NCBI GenBank assembly: GCA_900544685.1
Contig: UQWA01000002.1
Location: 62,001 to 126,000 of the forward strand
Direction of reading: 5' to 3'
DNA: 64,000 nt
Source of the DNA: an uncultured Lachnospiraceae bacterium
GTDB taxonomy: Bacteria; Bacillota; Clostridia; Lachnospirales; Lachnospiraceae
The notes under the pieces are model-generated. The model had not been told where the DNA came from and searched no databases. It was given only the letters and a program-made list of their open reading frames with translations. The translations under genes and the position numbers were made by a program. The first letter of the stretch is position 1, and each line of letters begins with the position of its first letter. Shown here one piece after another: positions 1 through 8,149 of this stretch.

Positions 1-17
1 AAAGAATTCAGATGTTA

Positions 18-49
18 GAAAAAGCATGCCTAAAAAGTTCTGGCATGCT
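18..49 (-). terminator. Terminator of the small unit at the window start
   Basis: Minus-strand hairpin with arms AGCATGCC (23-30) and GGCATGCT (42-49), followed on the minus strand by a short T run. The 5' arm lies inside the last codons of the 21-codon ORF, so translation could compete with hairpin folding. Seen directly; function inferred. Confidence 0.55.
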
Positions 50-95
50 CCACAATTTGCCTGAATTCCTTCTTTGTGTACCCCATTGTACTCAT
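30..95 (-). CDS. Possible 21-residue peptide
   Basis: ATG at 95 to TAG at 30-32, encoding a basic peptide with central residues YTKKEF. A weak AGGG ribosome binding site lies about five bases upstream. Support comes mainly from the near-perfect promoter at 136-164 and the terminator at 18-49, which bracket a transcript of only about 110 nt. The peptide faintly resembles the start of IS66-type TnpA proteins (YTKEEW-like), so it may be a transposase relic. It may equally be non-coding, with the transcript being a small RNA. No family is recognised. Confidence 0.3.
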   Translation of the reverse strand: MSTMGYTKKEFRQIVEHARTF

Positions 96-135
96 ATCAT
101 CCCTAAATCGTAACTTTTACATACGAATTATTGTT

Positions 136-164
136 ATTATATAATCAATTGCAGTTATTGTCAA
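136..164 (-). promoter_or_regulatory. Consensus sigma-A promoter
   Basis: On the minus strand: TTGACA (159-164), a 17-bp spacer, TATAAT (136-141). A second TTGACA lies 1 bp further upstream (166-171) but at 24-bp spacing. Both boxes match the consensus exactly. The only thing it can drive inside the window is the short unit at 18-95. Confidence 0.75.
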
Positions 165-190
165 TTGTCAACAATTTACAAGATATCCAT

Positions 191-227
191 AAAACGAAAT
201 AACTCCCAGAGTTTTTTCTCTGGGAGT
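191..227 (-). terminator. Terminator of the secreted acidic protein gene
   Basis: A perfect 10-bp stem (ACTCCCAGAG at 202-211, CTCTGGGAGT at 218-227) is followed on the minus strand by a T-rich tract, directly after the stop codon of the gene ending at 246. Confidence 0.85.
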
Positions 228-245
228 ATGTTCGTTCTTCATTGA

Positions 246-1034
246 CTAAGCTTCTGTCGTAGCCTCTGTCGCAGCTTCTGTGGTTTCTTCTTCCGTTCCT
301 TCTTCCTGCTCAGCTGCCTTTTCTACTGCTTCATCCGGTTTTTCTTCTGGTGTATTCATGACTTCGATTTTTGTTACGTTGTTATCTTTATCATAAATAA
401 CTTTGATAATATCACCTGCCTTGATATCATCGATGGTCAGTGCCTCTGCTTCCGGTACTGCTTTTGCATTTTCGGTTGTGACTTCTTCTGAAGTAGCTTC
501 CGTTGTCTCTTCCTCAGATGTTGCTTCTGCGTCTTTCTGATCTGATTCTTCAGCCATTGGTTTTTCTCCATCCGGCTTTGTACCATTGAACATCATTCCT
601 TTGACGATCTCGGTATCTGTACTGACGGTCACTTTCCGTTCTTCTGAAGTCAGTGTCAAGAAAGATTCACTGCCCGGTTCCTGTCCATCTGGCTGTTCTC
701 CCTGTGGAGCCTCTCCATCTGGCTTATCACCCTGTGGTGCTTCTCCATCTGGTTTGTCCATGCCAGATGCTTCATTTCTAGTACCTACGGTAAAGGTAAT
801 GGTATCACCGTCAACACTCTTTACTTCTCCATATACAGCATCTTCCTCTGTCACATCCTCTTTTGCATCTGCTGCTTCAGAAGTAGATTCACTGTCTGTC
901 TCACTTCCTGCCTCTGTTGTGCTTTCTGTTGCTGTCTCAGTTGTATCAGATGCATATACGCCAATGGTTCCTCCTGCAATCAGTGATACACTAAGCATAA
1001 GTCCCATCATAGATTTTACATATTTATTTTTCAT
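246..1034 (-). CDS. Secreted acidic low-complexity protein
   Basis: Protein of 262 aa, family not recognised. The start is set at ATG 1034 because AGAAAGGAAAC sits just upstream; a longer reading to 1082 has no ribosome binding site. Residues 1-29 form a signal peptide ending near VYA. The mature protein is dominated by Glu, Thr and Ser tracts, with a Pro-Asp-Gly-Glu-rich central repeat (units like PDGEAPQGD) near residues 95-120 and a TEE/TEA-rich C-terminus. Two short segments resemble small beta modules (VYGEVKSVDGDTITFTVG and the IKAGDIIKVIYDKDNNVTKIEV type), as in surface proteins that tune ionic environment. It is monocistronic with its own terminator. Likely surface-exposed or released; no enzymatic motif is visible. 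Confidence 0.75.
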   Translation of the reverse strand: MKNKYVKSMMGLMLSVSLIAGGTIGVYASDTTETATESTTEAGSETDSESTSEAADAKEDVTEEDAVYGEVKSVDGDTITFTVGTRNEASGMDKPDGEAPQGDKPDGEAPQGEQPDGQEPGSESFLTLTSEERKVTVSTDTEIVKGMMFNGTKPDGEKPMAEESDQKDAEATSEEETTEATSEEVTTENAKAVPEAEALTIDDIKAGDIIKVIYDKDNNVTKIEVMNTPEEKPDEAVEKAAEQEEGTEEETTEAATEATTEA

Positions 1035-1115
1035 AATTCGTTGTTTCCTTTCTTTGTTTCTGGAAACAACTATACGTTCCAAATATGTTCATTCTGTGTT
1101 CAATACATGATGATT

Positions 1116-1763
1116 TTATGAAGAAATATTATGAAATTCTGTACATATTTTCTCATAGGCTGCCGAATCATTGATATTCTGAAAATATCTTTCCGGTGCA
1201 CCGGTATGATACAGGGAATATCCCACTGTATTTAAAAATCGATACACCGAGGATCTTCCTGACTCCAGAAAATCTGTAATTTCTTTATAAAGTCCGGCAT
1301 CATATACTGCCATCAGAGATTCTTCTTTTCCGTTATGGCACAGCATCGTCACAGGCTTGTCTGCTTCTTCCATCGTATACTTTAGCAAACTGCGAAGTTC
1401 TTCCATCGGTACCAGTGGCGTATCTACCCCCAGTACCAGACATTTTGCTGTCTCTGCCTTTCGTAAGCAGCTCTCCAGACCACCCAGTGGCCCCTGTCCC
1501 GGAATTCGATCCGGTACGACCTCCTCGCTGCAACAATCTCCATGATAACCGGAAATCAGGATCTTCTTTGCTCCCAGCTGCCGTCCCTTTCTGATCTGCG
1601 TCTCCAGAAAAGTCTGTCCATCTAAAATCAGGTCTGACTTTTCTTTTCCCATACGGCTGCTGGCACCGCCTGCCAGAACTACCAATGTGAAATCTTCTGG
1701 TAAATAGCGGTCACTCGCTACTGCCGATACTTCTTCCTGTAACTTATGATTATTTTCTGGCAC
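1116..1763 (-). CDS. mobA: Molybdenum cofactor guanylyltransferase MobA
   Basis: 215 aa. MobA transfers GMP from GTP to molybdopterin to make the guanine dinucleotide cofactor used by formate dehydrogenases. The N-terminal signature LAGGASSRMGKEKSDL (about residues 30-45) is the nucleotide-binding loop of the family. A GVDTPLVP motif lies mid-protein and GPLGGLES just before it. The start is GTG 1763 with GGAGAGG upstream; the gene overlaps the end of the upstream mogA/moaB-like gene by 14 bp, indicating translational coupling. It is the last gene of the mosc-moaC-moaA-mogA-mobA operon. The protein runs about 25 residues longer at the N-terminus than minimal MobA proteins. Confidence 0.9.
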   Translation of the reverse strand: MPENNHKLQEEVSAVASDRYLPEDFTLVVLAGGASSRMGKEKSDLILDGQTFLETQIRKGRQLGAKKILISGYHGDCCSEEVVPDRIPGQGPLGGLESCLRKAETAKCLVLGVDTPLVPMEELRSLLKYTMEEADKPVTMLCHNGKEESLMAVYDAGLYKEITDFLESGRSSVYRFLNTVGYSLYHTGAPERYFQNINDSAAYEKICTEFHNISS

Positions 1764-2238
1764 AGTTGGTGGCCTCTCCGGTCAGGATCTGCAATCCGTG
1801 TTCCAGTGCCGGAATGATATATTCCAGACTTTCTCTGACAGCTTTCGGGCTTCCCGGCAGATTCACAATCAGTGTGCTCTTTCGGATCCCTGCTGCCGCA
1901 CGGCTGAGCATGGCTCTGGGTGTGATCGTCATGCTGTATGCCCGCATAGCTTCCGGTATTCCCGGCACTTCCCGCTCCACAATATCTTTTGTTGCCTCCG
2001 GCATACAGTCCCTTGGTGAAAATCCGGTTCCACCCGTGGTCACAATCAGTTCTGCCATTTTCGCATCTGCGATTCTCGCCATCTCCTCTGCCAGCATCTT
2101 TCTGTCATCCGGCAAAAGGATGGTGTGTACCACTTCATATCCATTTGCTTCCAGAATCTCCCGGATTACCGGGCCGCTCTTATCTTCTCTTTCTCCTGCA
2201 TATCCAGAATCACTGGATGTAATAATTGCCGCTTTCAT
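1750..2238 (-). CDS. mogA: MogA/MoaB-type molybdopterin adenylyltransferase
   Basis: 162 aa. This family adenylylates molybdopterin before molybdenum insertion by MoeA. Diagnostic motifs: SDSGYAGEREDKSGP near the N-terminus, VTTGGTGFSPRD (about residues 66-77) and the NLPGSPKAVRESL motif near the C-terminus. All belong to the MoCF-binding fold. A GGAGGG ribosome binding site precedes ATG 2238. The gene is 3 bp downstream of moaA and overlaps mobA. Sequence alone does not separate MogA from MoaB orthologues; with moaC, moaA and moeA alongside, the adenylyltransferase role is the natural reading. Confidence 0.9.
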   Translation of the reverse strand: MKAAIITSSDSGYAGEREDKSGPVIREILEANGYEVVHTILLPDDRKMLAEEMARIADAKMAELIVTTGGTGFSPRDCMPEATKDIVEREVPGIPEAMRAYSMTITPRAMLSRAAAGIRKSTLIVNLPGSPKAVRESLEYIIPALEHGLQILTGEATNCARK

Positions 2239-2241
2239 ACT

Positions 2242-3216
2242 TTACCCTCCAATCTGGGACATCAGTCTGGCTTCGTCTTCATCCACTTCCTTGGAAGTAA
2301 AATGATGGCTGACCGGTTTCTCCCATATGACTTTCTGTATTGCTTCTGTCAGTTCTTCATCGGTGCAGCCTGAGCGCATCAGCCCTTTTAGATCTGTTCC
2401 TGTCTGATACTGCAGGCAGGCTTTTAAAAATCCTTCCGCCGTCATCCGTACACGGTTACACTGATCGCAGAATTTATGAGTCATGGCACTGATAAAACCA
2501 ATTTTTCCCTGAAATCCTTCTATTTTATAATAATGACACGGTCCATTTCCATATCGCTCCGTCACCGGTGTCATGGTACCATAAACCTTCTCCAGTATCT
2601 GACAGATCTCTTCTTCTCCCCGGAACTGAAATTCCCTTCCATATCCGATCGGCATTATCTCAATAAACCGGACATGAAGCGGATACCTTTTCGCCAGTCC
2701 CGCTACCGATACCAGATTTTCCGGATCCTCCAGCACCGGCACACAATTGATCTTCAGTCCAATCTGCGGATACTGAAGGACTGCTTCGATGCCTTCCAAT
2801 ACCTGATTCAGATTCTCCCGTCTGGTAACTTTAGCAAAAGAAGCAGCATCTAACGTATCCAGGCTGATATTGATATCATCGATTCCTGCAGCCGCCAGAC
2901 CGGTCATTTGCTCACCCAGCAAGATTCCGTTAGTCGTTAGTGTTACTTTCTCGATACCATTCAGATTCTTCAACATCGCTACCAGGGTGGCGCATTCTTT
3001 CCGGGTCAGGGGTTCTCCTCCGGTCAGCTTAATCTTATGAACGCCAAGTCCTGTCATACACCGGCAGATTCTGGTAATCTCATCATAAGTGAGAATCTCC
3101 TTATGTGGTATTTGTGCAATTCCATTTTCCGGCATGCAGTACACGCATCTTAGATTGCATCGATCCGTAATGGATATTCGCAGGTAATCTATCTCTCTTC
3201 CAAACCTATCCTTCAT
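2242..3216 (-). CDS. moaA: GTP 3',8-cyclase MoaA (radical SAM)
   Basis: 324 aa. MoaA performs the first step of molybdopterin synthesis, converting GTP to 3',8-cyclo-GTP. The radical-SAM motif Cys-x3-Cys-x2-Cys lies at residues 20-27 (CNLRCVYC), preceded by the typical DYLRISITDR. The C-terminal cluster region carries CDQCNRVR and a further Cys in FLKACL. The protein ends in the Gly-Gly tail needed for catalysis in this family. Start: ATG 3216 lies one base after the moaC stop, which suggests reinitiation, and gives the family's usual N-terminus. An in-frame GTG at 3258 would add 14 residues but has no convincing ribosome binding site. Confidence 0.93.
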   Translation of the reverse strand: MKDRFGREIDYLRISITDRCNLRCVYCMPENGIAQIPHKEILTYDEITRICRCMTGLGVHKIKLTGGEPLTRKECATLVAMLKNLNGIEKVTLTTNGILLGEQMTGLAAAGIDDINISLDTLDAASFAKVTRRENLNQVLEGIEAVLQYPQIGLKINCVPVLEDPENLVSVAGLAKRYPLHVRFIEIMPIGYGREFQFRGEEEICQILEKVYGTMTPVTERYGNGPCHYYKIEGFQGKIGFISAMTHKFCDQCNRVRMTAEGFLKACLQYQTGTDLKGLMRSGCTDEELTEAIQKVIWEKPVSHHFTSKEVDEDEARLMSQIGG

Positions 3217-3217
3217 A

Positions 3218-3703
3218 CTAATCGTTCGGGTTTCGGTAAAGCCCGCTTTTTCCTCCACTTTTTTCTACCAGATGGATGCCAGTCAGTTTCATAGACTTAT
3301 CAATTGCCTTACACATATCATAGATCGTCAGAAGCGCCACATTCACTCCGGTCAGTGCCTCCATCTCTACTCCGGTTTGTCCTTCCGTCTTCGCCGTACA
3401 AATTGCAGTGATCTCCAGGCGTTCCTCATCCAGTTCAAAATCTACCGAACATTTCTGGATCATCAGTGGATGACACATAGGAATCAGATGAGACGTCTGC
3501 TTCACTGCCATGATGCCTGCCACTCTGGCTACTCCCAGCACATCTCCCTTTTTCACAGTTCCCTGCTTCACTGCATCCATGACTTCCTGACAGACACGAA
3601 TCTTTCCCTTTGCTATGGCAGTTCTGGAAGTGGGTATTTTTCCAGATACATCCACCATCACTGCATTCCCCTTCTGATCAAAATGATTCAGCTTATTCTC
3701 CAT
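3218..3703 (-). CDS. moaC: Cyclic pyranopterin monophosphate synthase MoaC
   Basis: 161 aa. MoaC converts 3',8-cyclo-GTP to cyclic pyranopterin monophosphate, the step after MoaA. Family motifs are intact: IPMCHPLMI mid-protein, the GVEMEALTGV segment, the DMCKAIDK active-site region and a KSGGKSG motif near the C-terminus. The start is ATG 3703, five bases after AGGTGAG; a GTG three codons earlier is less well placed. The start overlaps the end of the MOSC gene by 11 bp and the stop abuts moaA, so the three are co-translated. Confidence 0.95.
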   Translation of the reverse strand: MENKLNHFDQKGNAVMVDVSGKIPTSRTAIAKGKIRVCQEVMDAVKQGTVKKGDVLGVARVAGIMAVKQTSHLIPMCHPLMIQKCSVDFELDEERLEITAICTAKTEGQTGVEMEALTGVNVALLTIYDMCKAIDKSMKLTGIHLVEKSGGKSGLYRNPND

Positions 3704-4148
3704 CGGTCTCACCTGCCTGCTCTTCTACATGAATCTCATCACCTTCTGTCAGAACGCCGCCATGAAGTACTCTGGTAAAAATCCCCTCTCTTGGCATAAT
3801 GCAGTCTCCCATGATCTTGTAAATCTCACATCCGCTGTGACACTGCTTGCCGATCTGTGTTACTTCCAGAAGCACTTCCCCGCTGCGCAGTCTGGTTCCT
3901 ACCGGCAAAGCCTTCAGATCATATCCGCTTACGATCAGATTCTCTCCAAATGCTCCATCATCAATGGGTGCTCCCTTTGCCTTGAACTCTTCAATCTTTT
4001 CATAAGAAAGAAGACTCACCTGACGGTGCCACTTTCCTGCATGGGCATCCTTTTCAATTCCAAAGTCTTCAATCAGCCTGGCACTATGTATATTTTTCTT
4101 CTGCGTGCCCTTCTTTTCACTGATATTGACCGCCATAATCTTTCCCAT
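3693..4148 (-). CDS. MOSC-domain protein
   Basis: 151 aa. MOSC domains are beta-strand-rich modules of molybdenum-cofactor sulfurases and related proteins, thought to handle sulfur or metal-sulfur groups. The conserved cysteine region KQCHSGCEIYKIMGDC (about residues 100-115) contains the expected invariant Cys, and LIVSGYDL and RVLHGGVL are typical of the family. Start: ATG 4148, because AAGGAGG lies eight bases upstream; an in-frame codon at 4166 lies ahead of that site. It is the first gene of the moa operon, so a role in Moco sulfur chemistry is likely but unproven. Confidence 0.88.
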   Translation of the reverse strand: MGKIMAVNISEKKGTQKKNIHSARLIEDFGIEKDAHAGKWHRQVSLLSYEKIEEFKAKGAPIDDGAFGENLIVSGYDLKALPVGTRLRSGEVLLEVTQIGKQCHSGCEIYKIMGDCIMPREGIFTRVLHGGVLTEGDEIHVEEQAGETDGE

Positions 4149-4180
4149 TTGATTTTCCTCCTTCATCCCCTGATTCTCTC

Positions 4181-4209
4181 TTCCGAAACAGTGAGATGTC
4201 TGTTATACT
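4181..4209 (+). promoter_or_regulatory. fdhD promoter (extended -10)
   Basis: TTCCGA (4181-4186), a 17-bp spacer and TATACT (4204-4209), with an upstream TG giving an extended -10. The start point would be near 4216, leaving a leader of about 55 nt before fdhD. The moa operon promoter must lie in the same 120-bp divergent region, so the two promoters overlap. Confidence 0.5.
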
Positions 4210-4270
4210 GTATCTATCATACCACATAGCAAACATGAATAAAAGAATATCTTTTTTGATTGGAGAAATT

Positions 4271-5068
4271 ATGTATATTAACGAACAATACCAGAATCTG
4301 TCTTTACTGGAAAAAAAAGAATACCAATATATTGGAAGAGACGGGAAAATCTGTATTGAAGAAGAACAGGTGCTGAACGAACATGTTATGGATGTTTTTG
4401 TTAATGACCGCCTGACCATGAAGCTGATCTGCCTGCCACAGCACCTGGCTGAACTGGTTCTGGGGAGGCTTCTGACCGAGACACTCATTACTTCGGCAGA
4501 CGATGTGGAGCATATCTATATCTGTGAATACGGCAGGCGCGCCAAAGTCTATCTGAAGCAAACAGCAGGTGCGGATGTGTCCACCTCTGATTCTTATGTG
4601 GAGATCACACCGACCTGCTGTACCGGTAATCATATTTTGAACGATTATTTTATCTCTGCCAGAGAGCCAGAGATTCTTACACCGATCCACTGGGAACCAG
4701 AATGGATCTTCCATATGGCCGATGCTTTTGCAGATGGTTCTCCTCTTCACAGCATTACGTTTGCCACCCATAGCTGTCTTCTTGCCAGAGAAGATCAGAT
4801 TCTGTTTTCCTGCGAGGATATCGGTCGTCACAATGCTCTGGACAAGGTCATCGGTTATGCTCTTCGCCATAACATTGATCTGCATCAGTGCATGATCTAT
4901 TCCAGCGGACGAATACCTACCGATATGACTATGAAAGCCATTCAGGCAGGTATTCCGGTTCTATCCAGCAAGGCTTCTCCTACTTCCGAAGCCATTGAAC
5001 TGGCCAGAGAATATCATCTGACTCTGATCTGCGCAGCCAGAAGAGACCGCATGAAAGTCTTCGTCTAA
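4271..5068 (+). CDS. fdhD: Formate dehydrogenase sulfurtransferase FdhD
   Basis: 265 aa. FdhD passes sulfur from a cysteine desulfurase to the molybdenum cofactor of formate dehydrogenase and is needed for activity. Signatures: PTCCTGN, which matches the position of the catalytic Cys pair (CxxC in E. coli), the hallmark EDIGRHNALDKVIG, and SSGRIPTDMTMKA. Start: ATG 4271, six bases after GGAG. An in-frame ATG at 4196 would place the start upstream of the likely promoter. It is the only plus-strand gene in this block and is divergent from the moa operon. Its clients are probably the two formate dehydrogenases at 27.5 and 41.4 kb. Confidence 0.95.
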   Translation: MYINEQYQNLSLLEKKEYQYIGRDGKICIEEEQVLNEHVMDVFVNDRLTMKLICLPQHLAELVLGRLLTETLITSADDVEHIYICEYGRRAKVYLKQTAGADVSTSDSYVEITPTCCTGNHILNDYFISAREPEILTPIHWEPEWIFHMADAFADGSPLHSITFATHSCLLAREDQILFSCEDIGRHNALDKVIGYALRHNIDLHQCMIYSSGRIPTDMTMKAIQAGIPVLSSKASPTSEAIELAREYHLTLICAARRDRMKVFV

Positions 5069-6732
5069 CCAAGATCAGCTGCAAAAAGTGCGGCTCCCAG
5101 TGCACCACACAGCTGCGCTTTTTCACTGATCACCAGCTTCGTCCCCAGCTTTTCTTCCAGTGTCTTCACCAGACCTTCATTCTTTGATACGCCGCCAGTC
5201 ATCATATAGCGCTCTTCTCCTTTTACACGTTTGGAAAGTGCCGCTGTCTTGGCTGCTACTGCCTTATTCAGTCCATGCACGATATCATCCGTTGCCTTAT
5301 TCTGTGCGATCAGAGACACTACTTCAGACTCTGCAAATACCGTGCACATACTGGATATGGTGATATCCTCCTGATATTCCAGTCCACGTTTGCTTAATTC
5401 ATCCAGTCGCATCTCCATGGTTCTGGCCATCATTTCCAGGAAGCGCCCGGTACCTGCCGCACATTTATCATTCATGACAAAGTTTACTACATTTCCCTGT
5501 TCGTCCAGGCGGATGACCTTGCTGTCCTGTCCGCCGATATCGATAACTGTCCGCACAGAAGGATCCAGGAAATGCGCTCCCCTGGCATGACAGGTGATCT
5601 CTGTGATACTCTTATCCCCATCCTGGATCGCAGTTCTTCCATATCCCGTGGTGACCATAGCATCAATATCTTCCCTGTTCAGCCCGGCTTTCTTGAGTGC
5701 CTCTTCCAGAGCACGCTCAGCCCCGATGGCTGCGCCTGCCCCGGTCGGCAGAATGATATCTGCCACAATCTGTTTCTCTTTATTCAGAATCACTACATCT
5801 GTACTGGTAGAACCACTGTCGATTCCAGCAAAATATCCTTTTCCCATTCTATGTTCCTCTTTTCTGTCTTCTTTCTCTGTCAGATTTCCGGTATCCAGGC
5901 TCTCCGCAAATGCCTCCAGACGGGTTAGCAACTGCCCGCTGCTCTGAATCGTGTAATCCGATTCGATCTTCAGAATCGGCACATCTGTGTGATTCTTTAT
6001 ATCTGCATATTCAAAGCTGTAAAAATCACAAAACTTTACCGTATGATAAATGATACCTTTCAATGACGGATCCTGATACAGCTTCTTTCTTCCTGTCGGG
6101 TCATTCATACGCATACACGGCATCTGCCCCATCAGTTCTTTTGCATACCAGCTCATCAAAGCATCAAAGTCTCCATCCTCCGGCAGCCGGGCATATCCAA
6201 CAGAACGATTGTGAACACAGGTCTCATTTTCTACAGGCAGAGGCATTGCACTTTGCGTCATCTCGAAAAGTTCTGCGCCCATTCTGGCACCGAAGACTCC
6301 GATATGAGGTGTCAACACTTTCTCTTTTTCCTGGAATGAAGCTCGAAATACCTGTTCATCAAATTCAGTTCCTTTATAGGCGCCATAGGCCTTTGCCAGA
6401 TTCTTCAGCTGCAGTGCCATCCGTTCCTGACTGCAGGCACTGTCACAGTGAAGCAGGTCCAGCAGATACAGAAAGTCCAGCTTTCCACTGTCAAGCAGGA
6501 TATCATAGACACTGCGGATGGTATCGCAACAGTTCACCAGTACCAGCTCCCGAATTCCGGAAGACAGCACTGCTTCCAGCAATGCCTTTCCAAATCCACA
6601 GATATTCGGATGAGCCACCTGATCTGCCAGGTCAAATCCTTCCGGCATATGATTAAAGATCTCACACTCTCCGCCAAAAGCCTGAAGCAACTCTATCGGA
6701 GTATATTTACATACATAATAAGTCTTATTCAT
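5065..6732 (-). CDS. 2-hydroxyacyl-CoA dehydratase-like protein fused to activator ATPase
   Basis: 555 aa, two-domain fusion. Residues 1 to about 290 resemble the HgdB/BcrB-type subunit of 2-hydroxyacyl-CoA dehydratases, with cysteines in VNCCDTIRSV, LHCDSACSQ, GQMPCMRMND and the family motif TVKFCDFYSFE. After a charged linker near residues 285-295, an HgdC/BadF-type activase begins at GYFAGIDSGSTSTDVVIL. It has the ASKHA ATPase loops, VDIGGQDSKVI, the cluster-binding MNDKCAAGTGRFLE and MCTVFAESEV, and a GGVSKNEG loop. Start: ATG 6732 after GGGAGGTG; it overlaps the upstream subunit gene by 8 bp. In characterised systems activator and dehydratase are separate proteins. The substrate cannot be read from sequence. 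The stop overlaps the convergent fdhD end by 4 bp. Confidence 0.85.
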   Translation of the reverse strand: MNKTYYVCKYTPIELLQAFGGECEIFNHMPEGFDLADQVAHPNICGFGKALLEAVLSSGIRELVLVNCCDTIRSVYDILLDSGKLDFLYLLDLLHCDSACSQERMALQLKNLAKAYGAYKGTEFDEQVFRASFQEKEKVLTPHIGVFGARMGAELFEMTQSAMPLPVENETCVHNRSVGYARLPEDGDFDALMSWYAKELMGQMPCMRMNDPTGRKKLYQDPSLKGIIYHTVKFCDFYSFEYADIKNHTDVPILKIESDYTIQSSGQLLTRLEAFAESLDTGNLTEKEDRKEEHRMGKGYFAGIDSGSTSTDVVILNKEKQIVADIILPTGAGAAIGAERALEEALKKAGLNREDIDAMVTTGYGRTAIQDGDKSITEITCHARGAHFLDPSVRTVIDIGGQDSKVIRLDEQGNVVNFVMNDKCAAGTGRFLEMMARTMEMRLDELSKRGLEYQEDITISSMCTVFAESEVVSLIAQNKATDDIVHGLNKAVAAKTAALSKRVKGEERYMMTGGVSKNEGLVKTLEEKLGTKLVISEKAQLCGALGAALFAADLG

Positions 6733-7996
6733 GTGCTTCACCTCCCAGCATTTCTAAGAATGCCTCCAGACGGGTAGCAGTCTGCCCCTCTCCTCCGTGG
6801 CTGCGGTCACATCCGTCCCCATCTAAGATCAACAGTGGGATGCCTGCTTCTTCAAACTTCTTCTTTGCCAGCTGAGCCGCTCCCAGAGTATGCTTGCACC
6901 CCCAGTGTCCGAACCAGACCACACCATCGGCTCCTGCTCTTCTGGCATTGCGGATGCCATTTTCGATTCTTCGAAAAGCGCTGCCATTTAAACTGTGAAA
7001 AACCATTCGTCTTGCCATGGCTTCATATGGATAAGACGGGTCAAAGTCCGGTTCGCAGACTTCCGCCAGCTCGCATCCTACAATCTGCGCTTCCTCTTTT
7101 AACAATAAAGCATTTTTTACTGATTCTGACCAGAACGGTATCGTATGCATCCAATAAATACGTGTTCCCTTTTTCGGCTTTGCCTGTTTGATGTCTTTTA
7201 AGAGCCGATCTACGTATCTTGCTTCTTCTGGAGTTCCAAGCAGAAGGTTATTGGTCATTCCGGCATACAGCGGTGTCACCAGATCAGCCGGCACATACTT
7301 CCCGGCCCGCTCCTCCTGAAACTTTCGATATTTTTCCAGAGTCTCTTTGCTTCGCTCCGTCCGTTTTTTCAGCGCCGCTTCCTCGATTCGTTTTCCTGTA
7401 TGTTGTTCCAGAAAAACACATAATTCCCGCAGCTGATCAGCCACATATTTTATATTCTCTTCTGTTGGTTCCATCGGTACATCAATGGCAAATGCCGGAA
7501 CCTGATAAAGATCTGCCAGTGTCCGGAAGGTCAGCTGATTAGCATCACAGGTCAGATTCGTGTATACAATGCACTTTGGCTTTGGCAGGATTCCTTTCTG
7601 CGCCGCTCCCAGGAAAGCCTTGTGATAGCTGCAAAGTGTCTCAGAAATGCCTTGATTCTCTGCCTGCTGCAGACAGACACGTTCCGCCGCTGAGGCTGTC
7701 AGATAACAGGAAAATCCTTCCACATTGTAAGGATGCAATCCCACTTCCTGTAGCAGTTCACAGGGCGTAAAAATACTGACAATAGCTGAATGCTCCGGAT
7801 CCTTTAACGGGGCAATCATGGTATCCATCATCAGTTCTGCCAGATATCGGTCTGCTGGCAGGAGCTGCTTATTGGGAAAAAAACGGAACTTCAGGTTCTG
7901 CGCCTGCCACCCCAGTTTCAAAAGCTTCTGTGCACGATCTGGATTTTTTTCACTTAATTTTTCAATTGTCTGTCCATAAGTCTTAACAATTTCCAT
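6725..7996 (-). CDS. 2-hydroxyacyl-CoA dehydratase-family subunit
   Basis: 423 aa, the second subunit of a dehydratase or benzoyl-CoA-reductase-like complex (COG1775 type). Candidate [4Fe-4S] ligands lie in IFTPCELLQEVG, TNLTCDANQLT and WFGHWGCKHTLGAAQ. The C-terminus carries the ILDGDGCDRSHGGEGQ and RLEAFLEML segments usual for the fold. The start is ATG 7996 after AAAAGGAAGTG; a GTG at 8032 is less likely. With the fused partner downstream it forms a two-gene operon from a consensus promoter at 8041-8069. Such ATP-driven electron-transfer enzymes dehydrate 2-hydroxyacyl-CoAs or perform other low-potential reductions. No CoA-transferase gene lies nearby, so CoA-ester chemistry is not certain. 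Confidence 0.85.
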   Translation of the reverse strand: MEIVKTYGQTIEKLSEKNPDRAQKLLKLGWQAQNLKFRFFPNKQLLPADRYLAELMMDTMIAPLKDPEHSAIVSIFTPCELLQEVGLHPYNVEGFSCYLTASAAERVCLQQAENQGISETLCSYHKAFLGAAQKGILPKPKCIVYTNLTCDANQLTFRTLADLYQVPAFAIDVPMEPTEENIKYVADQLRELCVFLEQHTGKRIEEAALKKRTERSKETLEKYRKFQEERAGKYVPADLVTPLYAGMTNNLLLGTPEEARYVDRLLKDIKQAKPKKGTRIYWMHTIPFWSESVKNALLLKEEAQIVGCELAEVCEPDFDPSYPYEAMARRMVFHSLNGSAFRRIENGIRNARRAGADGVVWFGHWGCKHTLGAAQLAKKKFEEAGIPLLILDGDGCDRSHGGEGQTATRLEAFLEMLGGEAHE

Positions 7997-8040
7997 GTAG
8001 TCACTTCCTTTTGTTGTCGTGTAGTTATTCACAGGGATTT

Positions 8041-8069
8041 ATTATATAGAAATCTTTTTTTACTGTCAA
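8041..8069 (-). promoter_or_regulatory. Consensus promoter of the dehydratase operon
   Basis: Minus strand TTGACA (8064-8069), 17-bp spacer, TATAAT (8041-8046). The match is perfect. Its -35 is 8 bp from the -35 of the divergent SPFH promoter, so polymerase binding at the two may interfere. Confidence 0.8.
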
Positions 8070-8077
8070 ACTTTTCC

Positions 8078-8106
8078 TTGACTGGTAAATATTATAGTGA
8101 TATCAT
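8078..8106 (+). promoter_or_regulatory. Promoter of the SPFH/RHH operon
   Basis: TTGACT (8078-8083), 17-bp spacer, TATCAT (8101-8106), back to back with the dehydratase promoter. The leader to the SPFH start codon is about 35 nt. Confidence 0.6.
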
Positions 8107-8149
8107 TCTGATATCAAATAGTTTTGTGATTCCAAAGGAGGAACGTACA

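Noticed and set aside
586..1110. Antisense ORF of 174 codons on the plus strand
   Set aside because: It mirrors the low-complexity repeats of the minus-strand gene and has no ribosome binding site or recognisable domain.
4149..4270. Molybdenum-cofactor riboswitch upstream of the moa operon
   Set aside because: The divergent region is too short and no multi-stem structure of that kind could be drawn.
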